Numbered from the stretch's first letter, positions 1 to 7,896 are shown. The stretch: 27,183 nucleotides of DNA from Coprothermobacter sp. (GCA_012842545.1 DUSQ01000028.1:1-27183), one strand, 5' to 3'. A program made the numbers and translations. Notes: generated from the sequence alone by a model not told the origin.

Positions 1-104
1 CGCTTTAAGTTGGCTACCCAACGGCGATTGGTTCTTCTGTTGGAGTGGCTCACATTATGACCGAACGTGGTTCCTTTTCCACAAACAGAGCAAACTCTTG
101 CCAT
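1..104 (-). CDS. rpmB: 50S ribosomal protein L28, 5' part (cut by window start)
   Basis: Only the first 34 codons are present. They encode a peptide beginning MARVCSVCGKGTTFGHNVSH and continuing into SNRRTNRRW, the N-terminus of large-subunit ribosomal protein L28. The two Cys of the CxxC near the N-terminus belong to the zinc-binding form of L28. The ATG at 104 is preceded by a strong AGGAGG at about 112-117. The gene is divergent from the yloU/fakA/recG run, the same arrangement as in Bacillus. The C-terminal half lies outside the window. Confidence 0.95.
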   Translation of the reverse strand, partial: MARVCSVCGKGTTFGHNVSHSNRRTNRRWVANLK

Positions 105-145
105 ATCTATCTCCTCCTGATACGCGTTGTGGTCTACGATTTTTT

Positions 146-151
146 ATTATA
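146..151 (-). promoter_or_regulatory. -10 element (TATAAT) for rpmB
   Basis: A perfect TATAAT on the minus strand, about 42 nt upstream of the rpmB start, leaves a leader of roughly 35 nt that holds the AGGAGG site. I see no convincing -35 hexamer at 16-18 nt, so the call rests on the -10 box and its position. Confidence 0.55.
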
Positions 152-199
152 TCATGAGATGTGGATTCTCGCTTTGAGTGGAGCCGGATTTTGTACCAT

Positions 200-209
200 G
201 TTAAAATAA
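200..209 (+). promoter_or_regulatory. Candidate -10 (TAAAAT) for yloU-fakA-recG
   Basis: TAAAAT at 202-207 lies in the 10-mer GTTAAAATAA, about 22 nt upstream of the TTG start of yloU. The same 10-mer recurs at 12881-12890 upstream of the PilZ gene, also intergenic. There is no good -35 at the right spacing, so this is a weak call. Confidence 0.35.
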
Positions 210-229
210 CAGCCAGGTGGTGGTAAACA

Positions 230-556
230 TTGAAAATCAGAATAAAAGCAAAAGCAATAGCACAATACTTGTCTGGCGTGATAAAGAGTTGTTATGGAAT
301 TACGTCGGTCCCAAAGTCATCACTAAAAGATTATGCCAGTGGTTTGGTGGGATTCTATGCATACGATGAAGGTGTGTTAGTTAGGATAAAGGACAATGTG
401 GTGTATGCCACCGTGCATGTGGTGGTGGATCCTCTTAGCCCGGTAGCAGCCATTGTACAGAATCTAAGAGAATCCTTGGATTATGCTTTCAAGAAGCTGT
501 TAATAAAAGACTACCAAGTTGACGTGAAAATACACGTCGCCAAAGAGAGGGCTTAA
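230..556 (+). CDS. yloU: Asp23/Gls24 family protein (YloU-like)
   Basis: This 108-residue protein resembles the alkaline-shock-protein Asp23 (DUF322) family. It has an early VxGVIKSCYG-like segment, a central block of alternating hydrophobic residues (VYATVHVVVDP) and a C-terminal VDVKIHV strand. Family members are small soluble or envelope-associated proteins whose molecular role is poorly defined. The TTG start is preceded by AGGTGGTGG. The gene ends 4 nt before fakA and is divergent from rpmB; this rpmB/yloU/yloV order is known in Bacillus and strengthens the call. It is probably co-transcribed with fakA and recG. Confidence 0.85.
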   Translation: MKIRIKAKAIAQYLSGVIKSCYGITSVPKSSLKDYASGLVGFYAYDEGVLVRIKDNVVYATVHVVVDPLSPVAAIVQNLRESLDYAFKKLLIKDYQVDVKIHVAKERA

Positions 557-560
557 TGTA

Positions 561-2138
561 ATGAAAGATCATCTCACTGTGAGGGAATTCATTTCAGCTT
601 TCGATAGTGGCTACAGTCTGGTTAAACAACTGCAAGATGACATCAATGCACTGAATGTGTACCCTGTACCAGACGGGGATACGGGGATCAACATGTCACT
701 CACCCTTGAAAGTGTCGTAAATGAAATTAGAAAAATGGAAGAATCAGACTTTTCTGAAGTTGGTCACGCGCTTATTAAAGCATCTTTGTCTGGGGCTCGA
801 GGTAATTCTGGTGTCATTCTTTCCCAAATACTCAAAGGTTTCGGCAGAGTTCTTCAATCCACAGATGGGAGACGGCTCAGCTTAGCAAGCTTTCTTCTGG
901 CTATCACAGAAGGTAAGAAAACTGCCTACCATGCTGTGATAAAGCCTGTGGAGGGAACCATTCTCACTGTCATTAGAAAGATTTCTGAACGCATTGAGAC
1001 AAAAACTTATAGCTCTTTTGAAGAAGCTTTGCAGGACATAGTTGAGGTGGGCTGGCAGACGGTCTTAGAAACACCAGAACTGTTAGATGTTTTAAGGAAA
1101 GCTGACGTGGTAGATGCCGGGGGATACGGTCTTTATGTATTCTTTGAGGGTTTTAGAGCTGCTGTTGCCGGTGAGACTCCCAAACCTCATCGAGTAACTC
1201 AAAAGGTCTCAGAGACATTCATCAGTGAAAGTGGCTATGGTGACTATAAGTTCTGTACAGAAGCGTATCTGAAGTCTGATCACATGGATTTTGAATATGC
1301 TAAAAACTTTTTGTCTTCGCAAGGTGATTCTATTGTGCTTGGACAGGAAGGTGGTTTATGGCACTTTCATGTTCACACCAACGAGCCTTTCCTGGTTTTG
1401 CAGGAGATGGGGCGATTCGGAGAGCTCATACAAGTGAAGATTGACAACATGGCGGCGCAGGTTGAAGGCAGATTCCAAATGGAAGAGAAGCCTTTTGCGG
1501 TTGTCGCAGTGGCTCCATCACAAAAGTGGGCTGAGCTGTTCCGTTCCATTAGGGTGGATTTTGTTGTCATGGGTGGGCAGACCATGAATCCATCAGTGGG
1601 GCAAATACTTGATGGTGTGAAACATGTCCACAGTAATAAGGTCTACGTTCTGCCTAACAACCCCAATATTATCTTGTCTGCAGAACAGGTAAAGGAGTTA
1701 ACCGATAAAGATGTTGTGGTAATTCCGACAAAAAACCCGGCGCAGGCTGCAGTTGGGCTTTCCCTGTATTTCGGTGTGGAAGCCCCCTTAGATGTGTTCT
1801 TTAAAGAGATTCTTGAACGTACCAATTTCATTGAGCTTACCAGAGCCACAAAAGACTCGCATGTGGATGGGTTTGATGTTAAAGCGGGAGACTGGCTCGT
1901 CCTTTGGAATGACGAGTTAAAAGCTACCTGCAGTGCTTGGACTTGTGTATTGGAGACCCTGCGCACGTTGACCCAGGGTTCTGATTACACCATTGCCAGT
2001 ATCTTCAAAGGTGTGGATGCCAAAGATCAAGAGGCTCAGACCATAAAGGAACTTTTCGCTTCGTTGGGAATGGAAGTTGAAGAGTACGACATGGATCAGC
2101 CTTTCTATCCTTATTGGGTGCTGGTAGAGAAAAGTTGA
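561..2138 (+). CDS. fakA: Fatty acid kinase catalytic subunit, DAK2 family (FakA/YloV)
   Basis: This 525-residue protein is the ATP-binding subunit of the two-part fatty acid kinase, which phosphorylates fatty acids carried by FakB (DegV family) proteins. The DAK2 nucleotide-binding signatures are clear: NVYPVPDGDTGINM at residues 32-45, including Asp38 and Asp40 that would coordinate Mg2+; SLSGARGNSGVILSQ at about 75-89; PVEGTILTV; and VVDAGGYGL. The C-terminal half matches the YloV-type extension of this family. Length is close to usual (about 550). No FakB is present in the window. The 3' end overlaps the probable TTG start of recG, so the two are likely translationally coupled. Unlike Bacillus, no sdaAA/sdaAB genes separate it from recG. 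Confidence 0.93.
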   Translation: MKDHLTVREFISAFDSGYSLVKQLQDDINALNVYPVPDGDTGINMSLTLESVVNEIRKMEESDFSEVGHALIKASLSGARGNSGVILSQILKGFGRVLQSTDGRRLSLASFLLAITEGKKTAYHAVIKPVEGTILTVIRKISERIETKTYSSFEEALQDIVEVGWQTVLETPELLDVLRKADVVDAGGYGLYVFFEGFRAAVAGETPKPHRVTQKVSETFISESGYGDYKFCTEAYLKSDHMDFEYAKNFLSSQGDSIVLGQEGGLWHFHVHTNEPFLVLQEMGRFGELIQVKIDNMAAQVEGRFQMEEKPFAVVAVAPSQKWAELFRSIRVDFVVMGGQTMNPSVGQILDGVKHVHSNKVYVLPNNPNIILSAEQVKELTDKDVVVIPTKNPAQAAVGLSLYFGVEAPLDVFFKEILERTNFIELTRATKDSHVDGFDVKAGDWLVLWNDELKATCSAWTCVLETLRTLTQGSDYTIASIFKGVDAKDQEAQTIKELFASLGMEVEEYDMDQPFYPYWVLVEKS

Positions 2139-4516
2139 AGGGCAAGTTACAGACAAAGCTTTCTTTGGCTCTAAAGCACGAAGTAGAAAGCAAGTTTTCT
2201 GTTACTCAAACAGATGGCGAGTGGTTTCACTACTTGGTGGTGGAGTATCTAAGTGAGCTTAGGAAGACTGTGAATACGCCTTTGGAGCTTGTCCAAATAG
2301 ACGAACTCATTTCCGAGTTTAACCGTTACCCACTACTGCCCCTGTCGGACCGTAAGAAACTTTGCCAGCACTTGGTTGGCCTGATAAAGAAACATTCTGC
2401 TGAAACGCAGCAACAGGACAAATCAGCTGAAGCACAACCATATGAACCCGCTGAGCTTTGGGAAGAACCTGCGACCAAGGTCAAGGGTGTCGGTAGTAAG
2501 GTGGGAGCTTCTTTGGAAAAACTGGGTGTGAGCACTGTTTGGGACCTTATCCATTACGTGCCCATGCGATTTGTAGACAGAAGCAAGATTCTTAAAATTA
2601 AGCAACTTAGGACCGGCATTGAAGCCACTGTGTTGGGAACAGTGGTGGACGTTAAACTGCAGAAGACATTCCGTGGTTACAGATTGCTCACGGTGACGCT
2701 GCAGGATGATACGGGGCGAGTCGAGCTTGTATTCTTTAATCAGGAATTCCTGGCTAAGAAGTTCCGTCGAGGACAGCGTATCATGGTTACTGGTAAAGTG
2801 GAATCGAACCATGGTCGTTTGCAACTGACAAACCTACGGTCGGATTCCTTTGAGGTTTTGGAGCCTGGGAAGGAAATACTACCCATGGTTCCTGTCTATA
2901 GAGCTGGAGCAGGAACTACCACGAATACCCTTAGGAGGGTAATCTTCAATGCCCTGGATGAGTACGCACGAAAAGTACCGGAAATCTATCCCTATTGGCA
3001 AGAGAAGGGTTTCATGAGCTATCCTGAAGCAGTAGAAAGATTGCACCGTCCTGAGAACCAGGCGCAATTTGAAAAGGCGCGTTCGGAAATTGCTTACAGG
3101 GAAATCTTTGTGCTTCAAGTACTGCTTGCATTAAGGAAGAGGGTCATAAGCCAATCACTGGGCATAAGTTTCAAAGTGGAACCCCGGTGGATTGAAGAAT
3201 TGGAGGAGAAACTGCCTTTCACTCTGACTAATGCTCAAAAGCGTGTGATTTCAGAAATACTTGGTGACATGGAAAGAAGCGAACCCATGAACAGGCTTTT
3301 GCAAGGTGATGTGGGTTCTGGAAAGACCGTAGTTGCCATGTTTGCCATGTTTGTGGCGGCAAAGAACGGAAAGCAATCGGCTGTCATGGTGCCCACAGAG
3401 GTACTCGCTTTTCAGCATTACATGGTCTTTTCCCAGTGGGCTGAGCAGTTTGGGCTCAGGGTTGGACTGTTGGTTGGTTCGTTACCCGCATCTGAAAAGG
3501 CAAAAGTGAAGCGTTACATTAAATCAGGACAACTGGACATTGTGGTGGGAACCCATGCACTCATACAAGAAGATACTGATTTCAAAGATTTGGGACTTGT
3601 CGTCATCGACGAACAACATCGTTTCGGTGTGTACCAGCGTGCTGCTTTGATCAACATGGCTAAGGGCAAACAGCCAGACGTGCTTGTGATGAGTGCTACT
3701 CCCATACCCAGAACCTTGGTTCTTACGTATTACGGCGATTTGGATGTGTCCGTCATCGATGAACTTCCACCCAACAGGAAGCCAGTGAAAACCTTTTGGG
3801 TTTCAGAAAAGAGACGAAGTTCCGTTTACGAAGCTGTTAAACGTGAGCTGGATAATGGTCGTCAAGCCTATGTGGTTGCTCCGCTCATCGAGGAATCGGA
3901 ATCCATTGAGGCTGCTGCGGCTACCAGCCTTTACGAAGAACTCTGCAAGACATTTCTCAAAGATTACAAAGTGGGACTGTTGCATGGAAAGATGAACAAG
4001 GAAGAAAAGAAAAACGTCATGGATGAGTTTAGGAAAGGTTCGTTGCAGGTGCTTGTTTCCACCACTGTCATAGAAGTCGGTGTGGATGTACCCAATGCCA
4101 CTGTCATGGTTATTGAAGGAGCCGATCGTTTTGGGCTCTCACAACTGCACCAACTTAGGGGTAGGGTGGTAAGAAGTTCTTATCAGGCTTACTGTTACTT
4201 AATAGCTGATGCGAAGACGCAGGAGGCCGTTGAACGCTTGGAGTCCATGGTCAAGTACAGCGATGGTTTTGCCCTTGCTGAGAAGGATTTGCTTCTAAGG
4301 GGACCTGGTGAACTGATGGGAGAGCGCCAGCATGGGTTTTCAGGTATGCGTGTGGCTGACCTCTTAAAGGACATGAAAATGTTGGAACCTGCTCGGCAAG
4401 ATGCTGAGCGCCTAGTAAGCGAGGATCCAAATTTAGAACAGCCCACCTGTAGTTTCTTAAGACGTTATCTTCTTAAGGAATTCGGTGACGCCAGCTTTCT
4501 TTTGGGTGTGGCCTGA
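2135..4516 (+). CDS. recG: ATP-dependent DNA helicase RecG
   Basis: RecG is a superfamily 2 helicase that regresses stalled replication forks and branch-migrates Holliday junctions. The sequence shows an OB-fold wedge domain (VKGVGSKVGASLEKLG, then LLTVTLQDDTGRVELVFFN), Walker A GDVGSGKT at about residues 391-398, a DEQH-type motif II (VVIDEQHRFG), motif III SATPIPRT, and C-terminal motifs including VSTTVIEVGVDVPNA and QLRGRVVRS. With the TTG at 2135 it is 793 residues, about 100 longer than Bacillus or E. coli RecG. The extra part is a helical N-terminal extension before the wedge, a form I recall from Thermotoga RecG. I chose TTG 2135 because it overlaps the fakA stop; a more upstream TTG (2114) has no ribosome binding site. 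Confidence 0.95.
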   Translation: MKGKLQTKLSLALKHEVESKFSVTQTDGEWFHYLVVEYLSELRKTVNTPLELVQIDELISEFNRYPLLPLSDRKKLCQHLVGLIKKHSAETQQQDKSAEAQPYEPAELWEEPATKVKGVGSKVGASLEKLGVSTVWDLIHYVPMRFVDRSKILKIKQLRTGIEATVLGTVVDVKLQKTFRGYRLLTVTLQDDTGRVELVFFNQEFLAKKFRRGQRIMVTGKVESNHGRLQLTNLRSDSFEVLEPGKEILPMVPVYRAGAGTTTNTLRRVIFNALDEYARKVPEIYPYWQEKGFMSYPEAVERLHRPENQAQFEKARSEIAYREIFVLQVLLALRKRVISQSLGISFKVEPRWIEELEEKLPFTLTNAQKRVISEILGDMERSEPMNRLLQGDVGSGKTVVAMFAMFVAAKNGKQSAVMVPTEVLAFQHYMVFSQWAEQFGLRVGLLVGSLPASEKAKVKRYIKSGQLDIVVGTHALIQEDTDFKDLGLVVIDEQHRFGVYQRAALINMAKGKQPDVLVMSATPIPRTLVLTYYGDLDVSVIDELPPNRKPVKTFWVSEKRRSSVYEAVKRELDNGRQAYVVAPLIEESESIEAAAATSLYEELCKTFLKDYKVGLLHGKMNKEEKKNVMDEFRKGSLQVLVSTTVIEVGVDVPNATVMVIEGADRFGLSQLHQLRGRVVRSSYQAYCYLIADAKTQEAVERLESMVKYSDGFALAEKDLLLRGPGELMGERQHGFSGMRVADLLKDMKMLEPARQDAERLVSEDPNLEQPTCSFLRRYLLKEFGDASFLLGVA

Positions 4517-4520
4517 GCAA

Positions 4521-5471
4521 ATGGTGGAAAAGGAAAAAAACAGACGGTTACATCTAAACGAGATGCAACTTCCCTTGCCTCCAATTATTTTTGAGGGTCT
4601 GGATTTGGATTTAGTTAGATTCTACCCTCCTGAAGAGATAGGATCTCAGTTACGTTTGCAAATTGCGGATTACACGGGTGTGGATCCATCATTTGTGTTC
4701 ATCTACTCAGGTATTGACGGTCTTATTGAACTCATGTATAAAGCGCTTTGGGACAGGCATTTTCTTATTCATGACCCTGCGTACTACGTTTATCAGCAGG
4801 AGGCGTTAAGACAAGGCGTGGTTTTATCAGAGGCAAAGCTAAGGTTTTCTAAGCTACCTAAAGACTTTGGCAAACAGGCTCAGGGGAAAGTAGCCGTGGT
4901 AGTTAACCCAAACAACCCCACGGGGAACATACTCATGGACACGCACCTGGCAGAGGAAGTTCTTTCAAGTTCAGACATGCTGGTTGTTGATGAAGCATAC
5001 TACGAGTTTTCAGGTGTTACTTTTGCTTCCTTACTTGGCAAGTGGCCTAACCTGGTCATCTTTCGAACGTTTTCTAAAGCTTTTGGTTTGGCGGGTGCGC
5101 GAATTGCCTACATGTTGGCGCATCCTAAAACTGTGGGACTCTTCTCACAGTACTGCGAAGTCTATAGGGTTCCCACTCTTTCTTTACTGCTGGCTAAAAA
5201 TGCTTTGGAAAACAGGAGTTATGTGGCTGATTATGTGCAAGTGGTAAAAGCTCAAATGGATTACTTACTGGATTCGCTTAAAGCTCTCCACATTCGTGCA
5301 CGAGGCAGCGCCGGTAACTTCATCCTGGTGGAGAAAGATTTTGCCGATTTTTTGGTGTCAAAGGGCTTTCAGGTAAAACTGTTTGAAAAGTGGGGCAGAC
5401 TTACTGTGCCCAGTCCTAATGTAACTGATGAGGTGATTGCTCTTGCTGAAAATTACAGGCGGGTCACTTAA
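4521..5471 (+). CDS. hisC: Histidinol-phosphate aminotransferase-like PLP enzyme (HisC family)
   Basis: This fold-type I PLP-dependent aminotransferase is about 316 residues from the ATG at 4521. It shows the HisC pattern: N-terminal LHLNEM (usual LNxNEN), the NPNNPTG motif, DEAYYEF with the PLP-pairing Asp, FRTFSKAFGLAGARIAY with the Schiff-base Lys, and a C-terminal GNFILV...RLTVPSP block. HisC converts imidazole-acetol phosphate plus glutamate to histidinol phosphate. Close relatives include threonine-phosphate decarboxylase and aromatic aminotransferases, so substrate is inferred. No other histidine genes are nearby. The start lies 4 nt past the recG stop. An in-frame GTG at 4485 with AAGGA upstream would add 12 residues and cannot be excluded. 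Confidence 0.8.
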   Translation: MVEKEKNRRLHLNEMQLPLPPIIFEGLDLDLVRFYPPEEIGSQLRLQIADYTGVDPSFVFIYSGIDGLIELMYKALWDRHFLIHDPAYYVYQQEALRQGVVLSEAKLRFSKLPKDFGKQAQGKVAVVVNPNNPTGNILMDTHLAEEVLSSSDMLVVDEAYYEFSGVTFASLLGKWPNLVIFRTFSKAFGLAGARIAYMLAHPKTVGLFSQYCEVYRVPTLSLLLAKNALENRSYVADYVQVVKAQMDYLLDSLKALHIRARGSAGNFILVEKDFADFLVSKGFQVKLFEKWGRLTVPSPNVTDEVIALAENYRRVT

Positions 5472-5964
5472 AAATTTGTCAATGAATCCGCCTGATGTGC
5501 CTGGCTTAAGGCCTTTGCCACAAAGGGAAAGGCTTGCCCTCTTTTCCATGCTGGGTGACGTGACAGGTACACGAGTGGTGGATCTGTTTGCAGGGTCGGG
5601 CATAGTCGCCTTTGAGTTCTTGTCCAGAGGAGCAATGGAAGCTGTTGCTGTTGAAAACAATAGACGACTGTGTCAGTTCATGCGAGTGCAGGCTCAAAAG
5701 TGGAACCTGAACTTGAAGGTAATCTGCGCCGATGTGTTTCAATTTCTAAGGCGTCCTGTGGAAGCCGACTATTTATTCCTGGGGCCTCCAAATCACAAAG
5801 GACTTGTGGACAAAACGTTTAGTGCACTCGCTGCCATGGAATTCCCTGGCATCATCATTGTTCAACATTCTTCGCGAGAGCCATTGCCCCCCGGCCTTAA
5901 ACTGCTTAGGTCAACTGGTAAAGATGAAAGTGTGGTGGATATTGTTAAGTTAATTTTAGATTAG
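5443..5964 (+). CDS. rsmD: RsmD-like 16S rRNA (guanine966-N2) methyltransferase, altered motif IV
   Basis: This class I SAM-dependent methyltransferase is about 173 residues and fits the RsmD family, which makes m2G966 in 16S rRNA. It begins MLKITGGSLKN (usual MRIIAGxxKGR) and continues with GLRPLPQRERLALFSML (usual RPTxxRVREALFNIL). Motif I is VVDLFAGSGIVAFEFLSRGA, followed by the acidic VEN that binds the SAM ribose. The catalytic motif, normally DPPY, reads GPPN (LFLGPPNHK), so activity or substrate may differ. I chose TTG 5443 because AGGTGA lies 6 nt upstream and the resulting N-terminus matches the family. The gene overlaps the aminotransferase end by 29 nt. The usual RsmD partner coaD is absent. 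Confidence 0.75.
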   Translation: MLKITGGSLKNLSMNPPDVPGLRPLPQRERLALFSMLGDVTGTRVVDLFAGSGIVAFEFLSRGAMEAVAVENNRRLCQFMRVQAQKWNLNLKVICADVFQFLRRPVEADYLFLGPPNHKGLVDKTFSALAAMEFPGIIIVQHSSREPLPPGLKLLRSTGKDESVVDIVKLILD

Positions 5965-5973
5965 GGTTATAAT
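5945..5973 (+). promoter_or_regulatory. Sigma-70-type promoter for the Mth938-domain gene
   Basis: TATAAT at 5968-5973 is perfect, and TTAAGT at 5945-5950 is a weak -35 with a 17-nt spacer. It overlaps the end of the rsmD-like gene and lies 23 nt upstream of the next start, leaving a short leader with a GGGGGTGA ribosome binding site. Confidence 0.6.
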
Positions 5974-5996
5974 TATTTTACAAAGGGGGTGAGGAG

Positions 5997-6338
5997 TTGG
6001 TTATTGAAGGTTTGGCTTTTGGGGAAATTGTTGTCCAAGGGAAATCTTACAGGGATGATGTGTTTCTTGGCTATGAAGAGCCACAACCTTGGCATAGGAT
6101 GGAATCACATCAAGTGGAACTTGAGGATGTGCATGAACTTATTCCTTCCGATGTTTGTTATGTGATTTTTGGAACGGGTTTTACTGGTCGCATGGTAGTT
6201 TCTCCTGCTGTGGTTAAGCACCTTCACGAGAGAGGCATAGCTTGTGTGGAGCAGAAAACGCCACAGGCCCTTGAGACCTATGAAAAGCTTCTCGGCAGAG
6301 GCCAAAAGGCCGTGGCGTTTCTGCATTTAGGCTGCTAA
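5997..6338 (+). CDS. Mth938-like domain protein (DUF498 / NDUFAF3 family)
   Basis: This 113-residue protein matches the Mth938-like fold. It shows IEGLAFGEIVVQGKSYRDDV at the N-terminus, then WHRMESHQVELEDV, the central VIFGTGFTGRMVVSP, GIACVEQKTPQALETYEKL, and a terminal VAFLHLGC (usual HLTC). Bacterial members have no established function; the human homologue NDUFAF3 helps assemble complex I. The TTG start follows GGGGGTGA. It has its own promoter overlapping the rsmD end and converges with pckA, with a hairpin between them. Confidence 0.82.
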   Translation: MVIEGLAFGEIVVQGKSYRDDVFLGYEEPQPWHRMESHQVELEDVHELIPSDVCYVIFGTGFTGRMVVSPAVVKHLHERGIACVEQKTPQALETYEKLLGRGQKAVAFLHLGC

Positions 6339-6355
6339 AAGAGTTTTTAACAGCC
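6330..6355. terminator. Hairpin between convergent genes, possible bidirectional terminator
   Basis: The arms GGCTG/CAGCC and TAAAA/TTTTA pair with one C-A mismatch and a 4-nt loop, giving an 11-position stem that overlaps the stop codon of the plus-strand gene. It sits in the 30-nt gap between two converging genes, 13 nt from the pckA stop. There is no clean T-tract on either side, so efficiency is uncertain. Confidence 0.5.
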
Positions 6356-6368
6356 CTGATTACTAAAT

Positions 6369-7841
6369 CTAAATAGATTCTCTTATTGGGTCATAAAGAT
6401 CTGGGAACTTTTCTAGATGTTCTCTACGATCGTTACGTAATGCTTCCATCATGTGCTTGTATTCCTCTTTACCGTAAATCTTATATGGGTCAAATTCTGA
6501 AAGGTCCAAACCAGGGACTTCGACGGGAATTTCGTATCCCAGGTCTTCGTTGTACTGCCATTTTATGGTGCCTCTGGCAATGTTTTCGACTATCTTTAGC
6601 GTTACCTCAGGAGTGATCTTAATTCCATCTAAACCACCAATTTTCCCTGTATTTACGATGTACACATCAATGGGATGACTGTTGAGTATGTCGTAAAGTC
6701 TGTTTCCACTCTTCGCGGGGTTGTTTATGATAAAGGGGTCGAAACCTACCACACGAGTTGTCTCTCCCACACGGGTAGGGTCGTCAGCGCTGGTAATAGT
6801 GCTTTCACCCAACATGAAGAAAGCAGCAGCCTGTGCAGGGCCTGTGAGCTTACCAACGGGTGGAATGTCATACCGCCTCGTATTAAACAAGAAGAAGTTT
6901 ACTTGCGGCAAATCAATGCGATCGCTGGTGTTGGGGATGCGTCTGCGGTTTATGACGGCTCTACCGTTGGTACTTATGCTCATGTTATCAAAATCTATTT
7001 CGCCTTCCGGTGAGACAAAGACGTTTTCAAGTATGGCATCTTCATCTAAACATGCATCCTGTAGTTCTGGGGTAGAACTTACTGAGTCCGTTTTCACGTA
7101 GAAGTTCTTTTCAGTTCCGTAGGAATTTCCTTTTGTGGTTAGCATGTTGATGTCATCTTGTAGTATTTCCACACCCTCTGGCGGCATCAGATTATGACTG
7201 TTTACGCTTATGGTGGTTTTGCCCGTACCAGACAACCCGAAAATCAAAGCACCTCTTTCGGTGAGCTGCCCATGGGCATCCTTTATGCGGTATATTTTGC
7301 TGCCAGCATGGAGACCAATGCCCCCACGTTCTTCTCGCATGATGTGCATTGCCATTCTCAAGCCAGCCATCTTAGATTCCCCGTAGTAGTCCGAGCCAAG
7401 GATCATGGTGAAGTGCAGGTTCGGGAATACCAATATGCGTCTGTCATGCCAGTCAGGAAACGCAGCAATGTAAATGTCAGGCTCTCTTTGTCCCACTGGG
7501 TCAAAGTTGTTATGGGTCATCATGAAAGCCAAACGGGCGTATTCCTCTGGCACGATGTAAACTTGTCTGAAAAGGTTTTCTTGAGATTGTCCAATGTTTC
7601 TTTCCACCTTTATCCATTTTCTGGATTCATAATGTTGGAATACTTCTTTGAACAGTGCTTCTAAGTCAGGAGTGATTTCGTAGTGGTATTCGGTGAACTT
7701 TGCACTCCTGGATTTGATCTTCGAGTGATAAACGGGAATGCCATAACGGTTAGGAACTTCATCCTTCTTGGCCATCTGTCGAAGATCAGTTGGTTCAGGG
7801 TTTTCCATAAACGAAAAATCAGTAAAGAACTTTTCCCACAT
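6369..7841 (-). CDS. pckA: Phosphoenolpyruvate carboxykinase (ATP), divergent subfamily
   Basis: This 490-residue enzyme would interconvert oxaloacetate + ATP and PEP + CO2 + ADP. The P-loop GLSGTGKT lies at residues 202-209 after HAGSKIY, the kinase-2 metal-binding segment is EILQDDINM at about 225-233, and STNGRAV and the VNTGKIGG segment match the PEPCK_ATP family. It is shorter than the typical 520-540 residues. The region after KLTGPAQAAAFFMLGES (ITSADDPTRVGETTR) differs from the E. coli-type sequence GxxxGxTEPxxTFS, so it belongs to a divergent branch. The ATG follows a good GGAGG. A 7-bp inverted repeat lies in the 5' region just upstream. The gene converges with the Mth938-domain gene. 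Confidence 0.9.
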   Translation of the reverse strand: MWEKFFTDFSFMENPEPTDLRQMAKKDEVPNRYGIPVYHSKIKSRSAKFTEYHYEITPDLEALFKEVFQHYESRKWIKVERNIGQSQENLFRQVYIVPEEYARLAFMMTHNNFDPVGQREPDIYIAAFPDWHDRRILVFPNLHFTMILGSDYYGESKMAGLRMAMHIMREERGGIGLHAGSKIYRIKDAHGQLTERGALIFGLSGTGKTTISVNSHNLMPPEGVEILQDDINMLTTKGNSYGTEKNFYVKTDSVSSTPELQDACLDEDAILENVFVSPEGEIDFDNMSISTNGRAVINRRRIPNTSDRIDLPQVNFFLFNTRRYDIPPVGKLTGPAQAAAFFMLGESTITSADDPTRVGETTRVVGFDPFIINNPAKSGNRLYDILNSHPIDVYIVNTGKIGGLDGIKITPEVTLKIVENIARGTIKWQYNEDLGYEIPVEVPGLDLSEFDPYKIYGKEEYKHMMEALRNDRREHLEKFPDLYDPIRESI

Positions 7842-7863
7842 GGCGCTGCCTCCTATTAAGTAG

Positions 7864-7881
7864 AGGTTAAGTTATTAACCT
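7864..7881. repeat. Palindrome in the pckA leader (operator or hairpin)
   Basis: The sequence AGGTTAA-GTTA-TTAACCT is a perfect inverted repeat with 7-bp arms and a 4-nt loop. It lies 23 nt upstream of the pckA start, between a minus-strand TATAAT (7896-7891, overlapping the stop of the upstream gene) and the pckA ribosome binding site. That is where a repressor site would sit. It could also form an RNA hairpin, but it lacks a T-tract. Confidence 0.5.
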
Positions 7882-7890
7882 TTACTTTAC

Positions 7891-7896
7891 ATTATA
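7891..7896 (-). promoter_or_regulatory. Candidate -10 (TATAAT) for pckA
   Basis: A perfect TATAAT on the minus strand overlaps the TAA stop of the fucose-isomerase-like gene, about 50 nt upstream of the pckA start. No -35 is recognisable, and the box includes coding sequence, so some chance resemblance is possible. Confidence 0.45.

Noticed and set aside
2114..2134. More upstream TTG start for recG
   Set aside because: No ribosome binding site precedes it and it overlaps fakA by 25 nt; TTG 2135 overlaps the fakA stop and suits coupling better.
2423..2824. Minus-strand open frame of 133 codons inside recG
   Set aside because: It lies wholly antisense to the well-supported RecG wedge domain, has no recognisable motif and no ribosome binding site.
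7194..7664. Plus-strand open frame of 156 codons inside pckA
   Set aside because: Antisense shadow of conserved PEPCK sequence; its predicted product has no family-like features.
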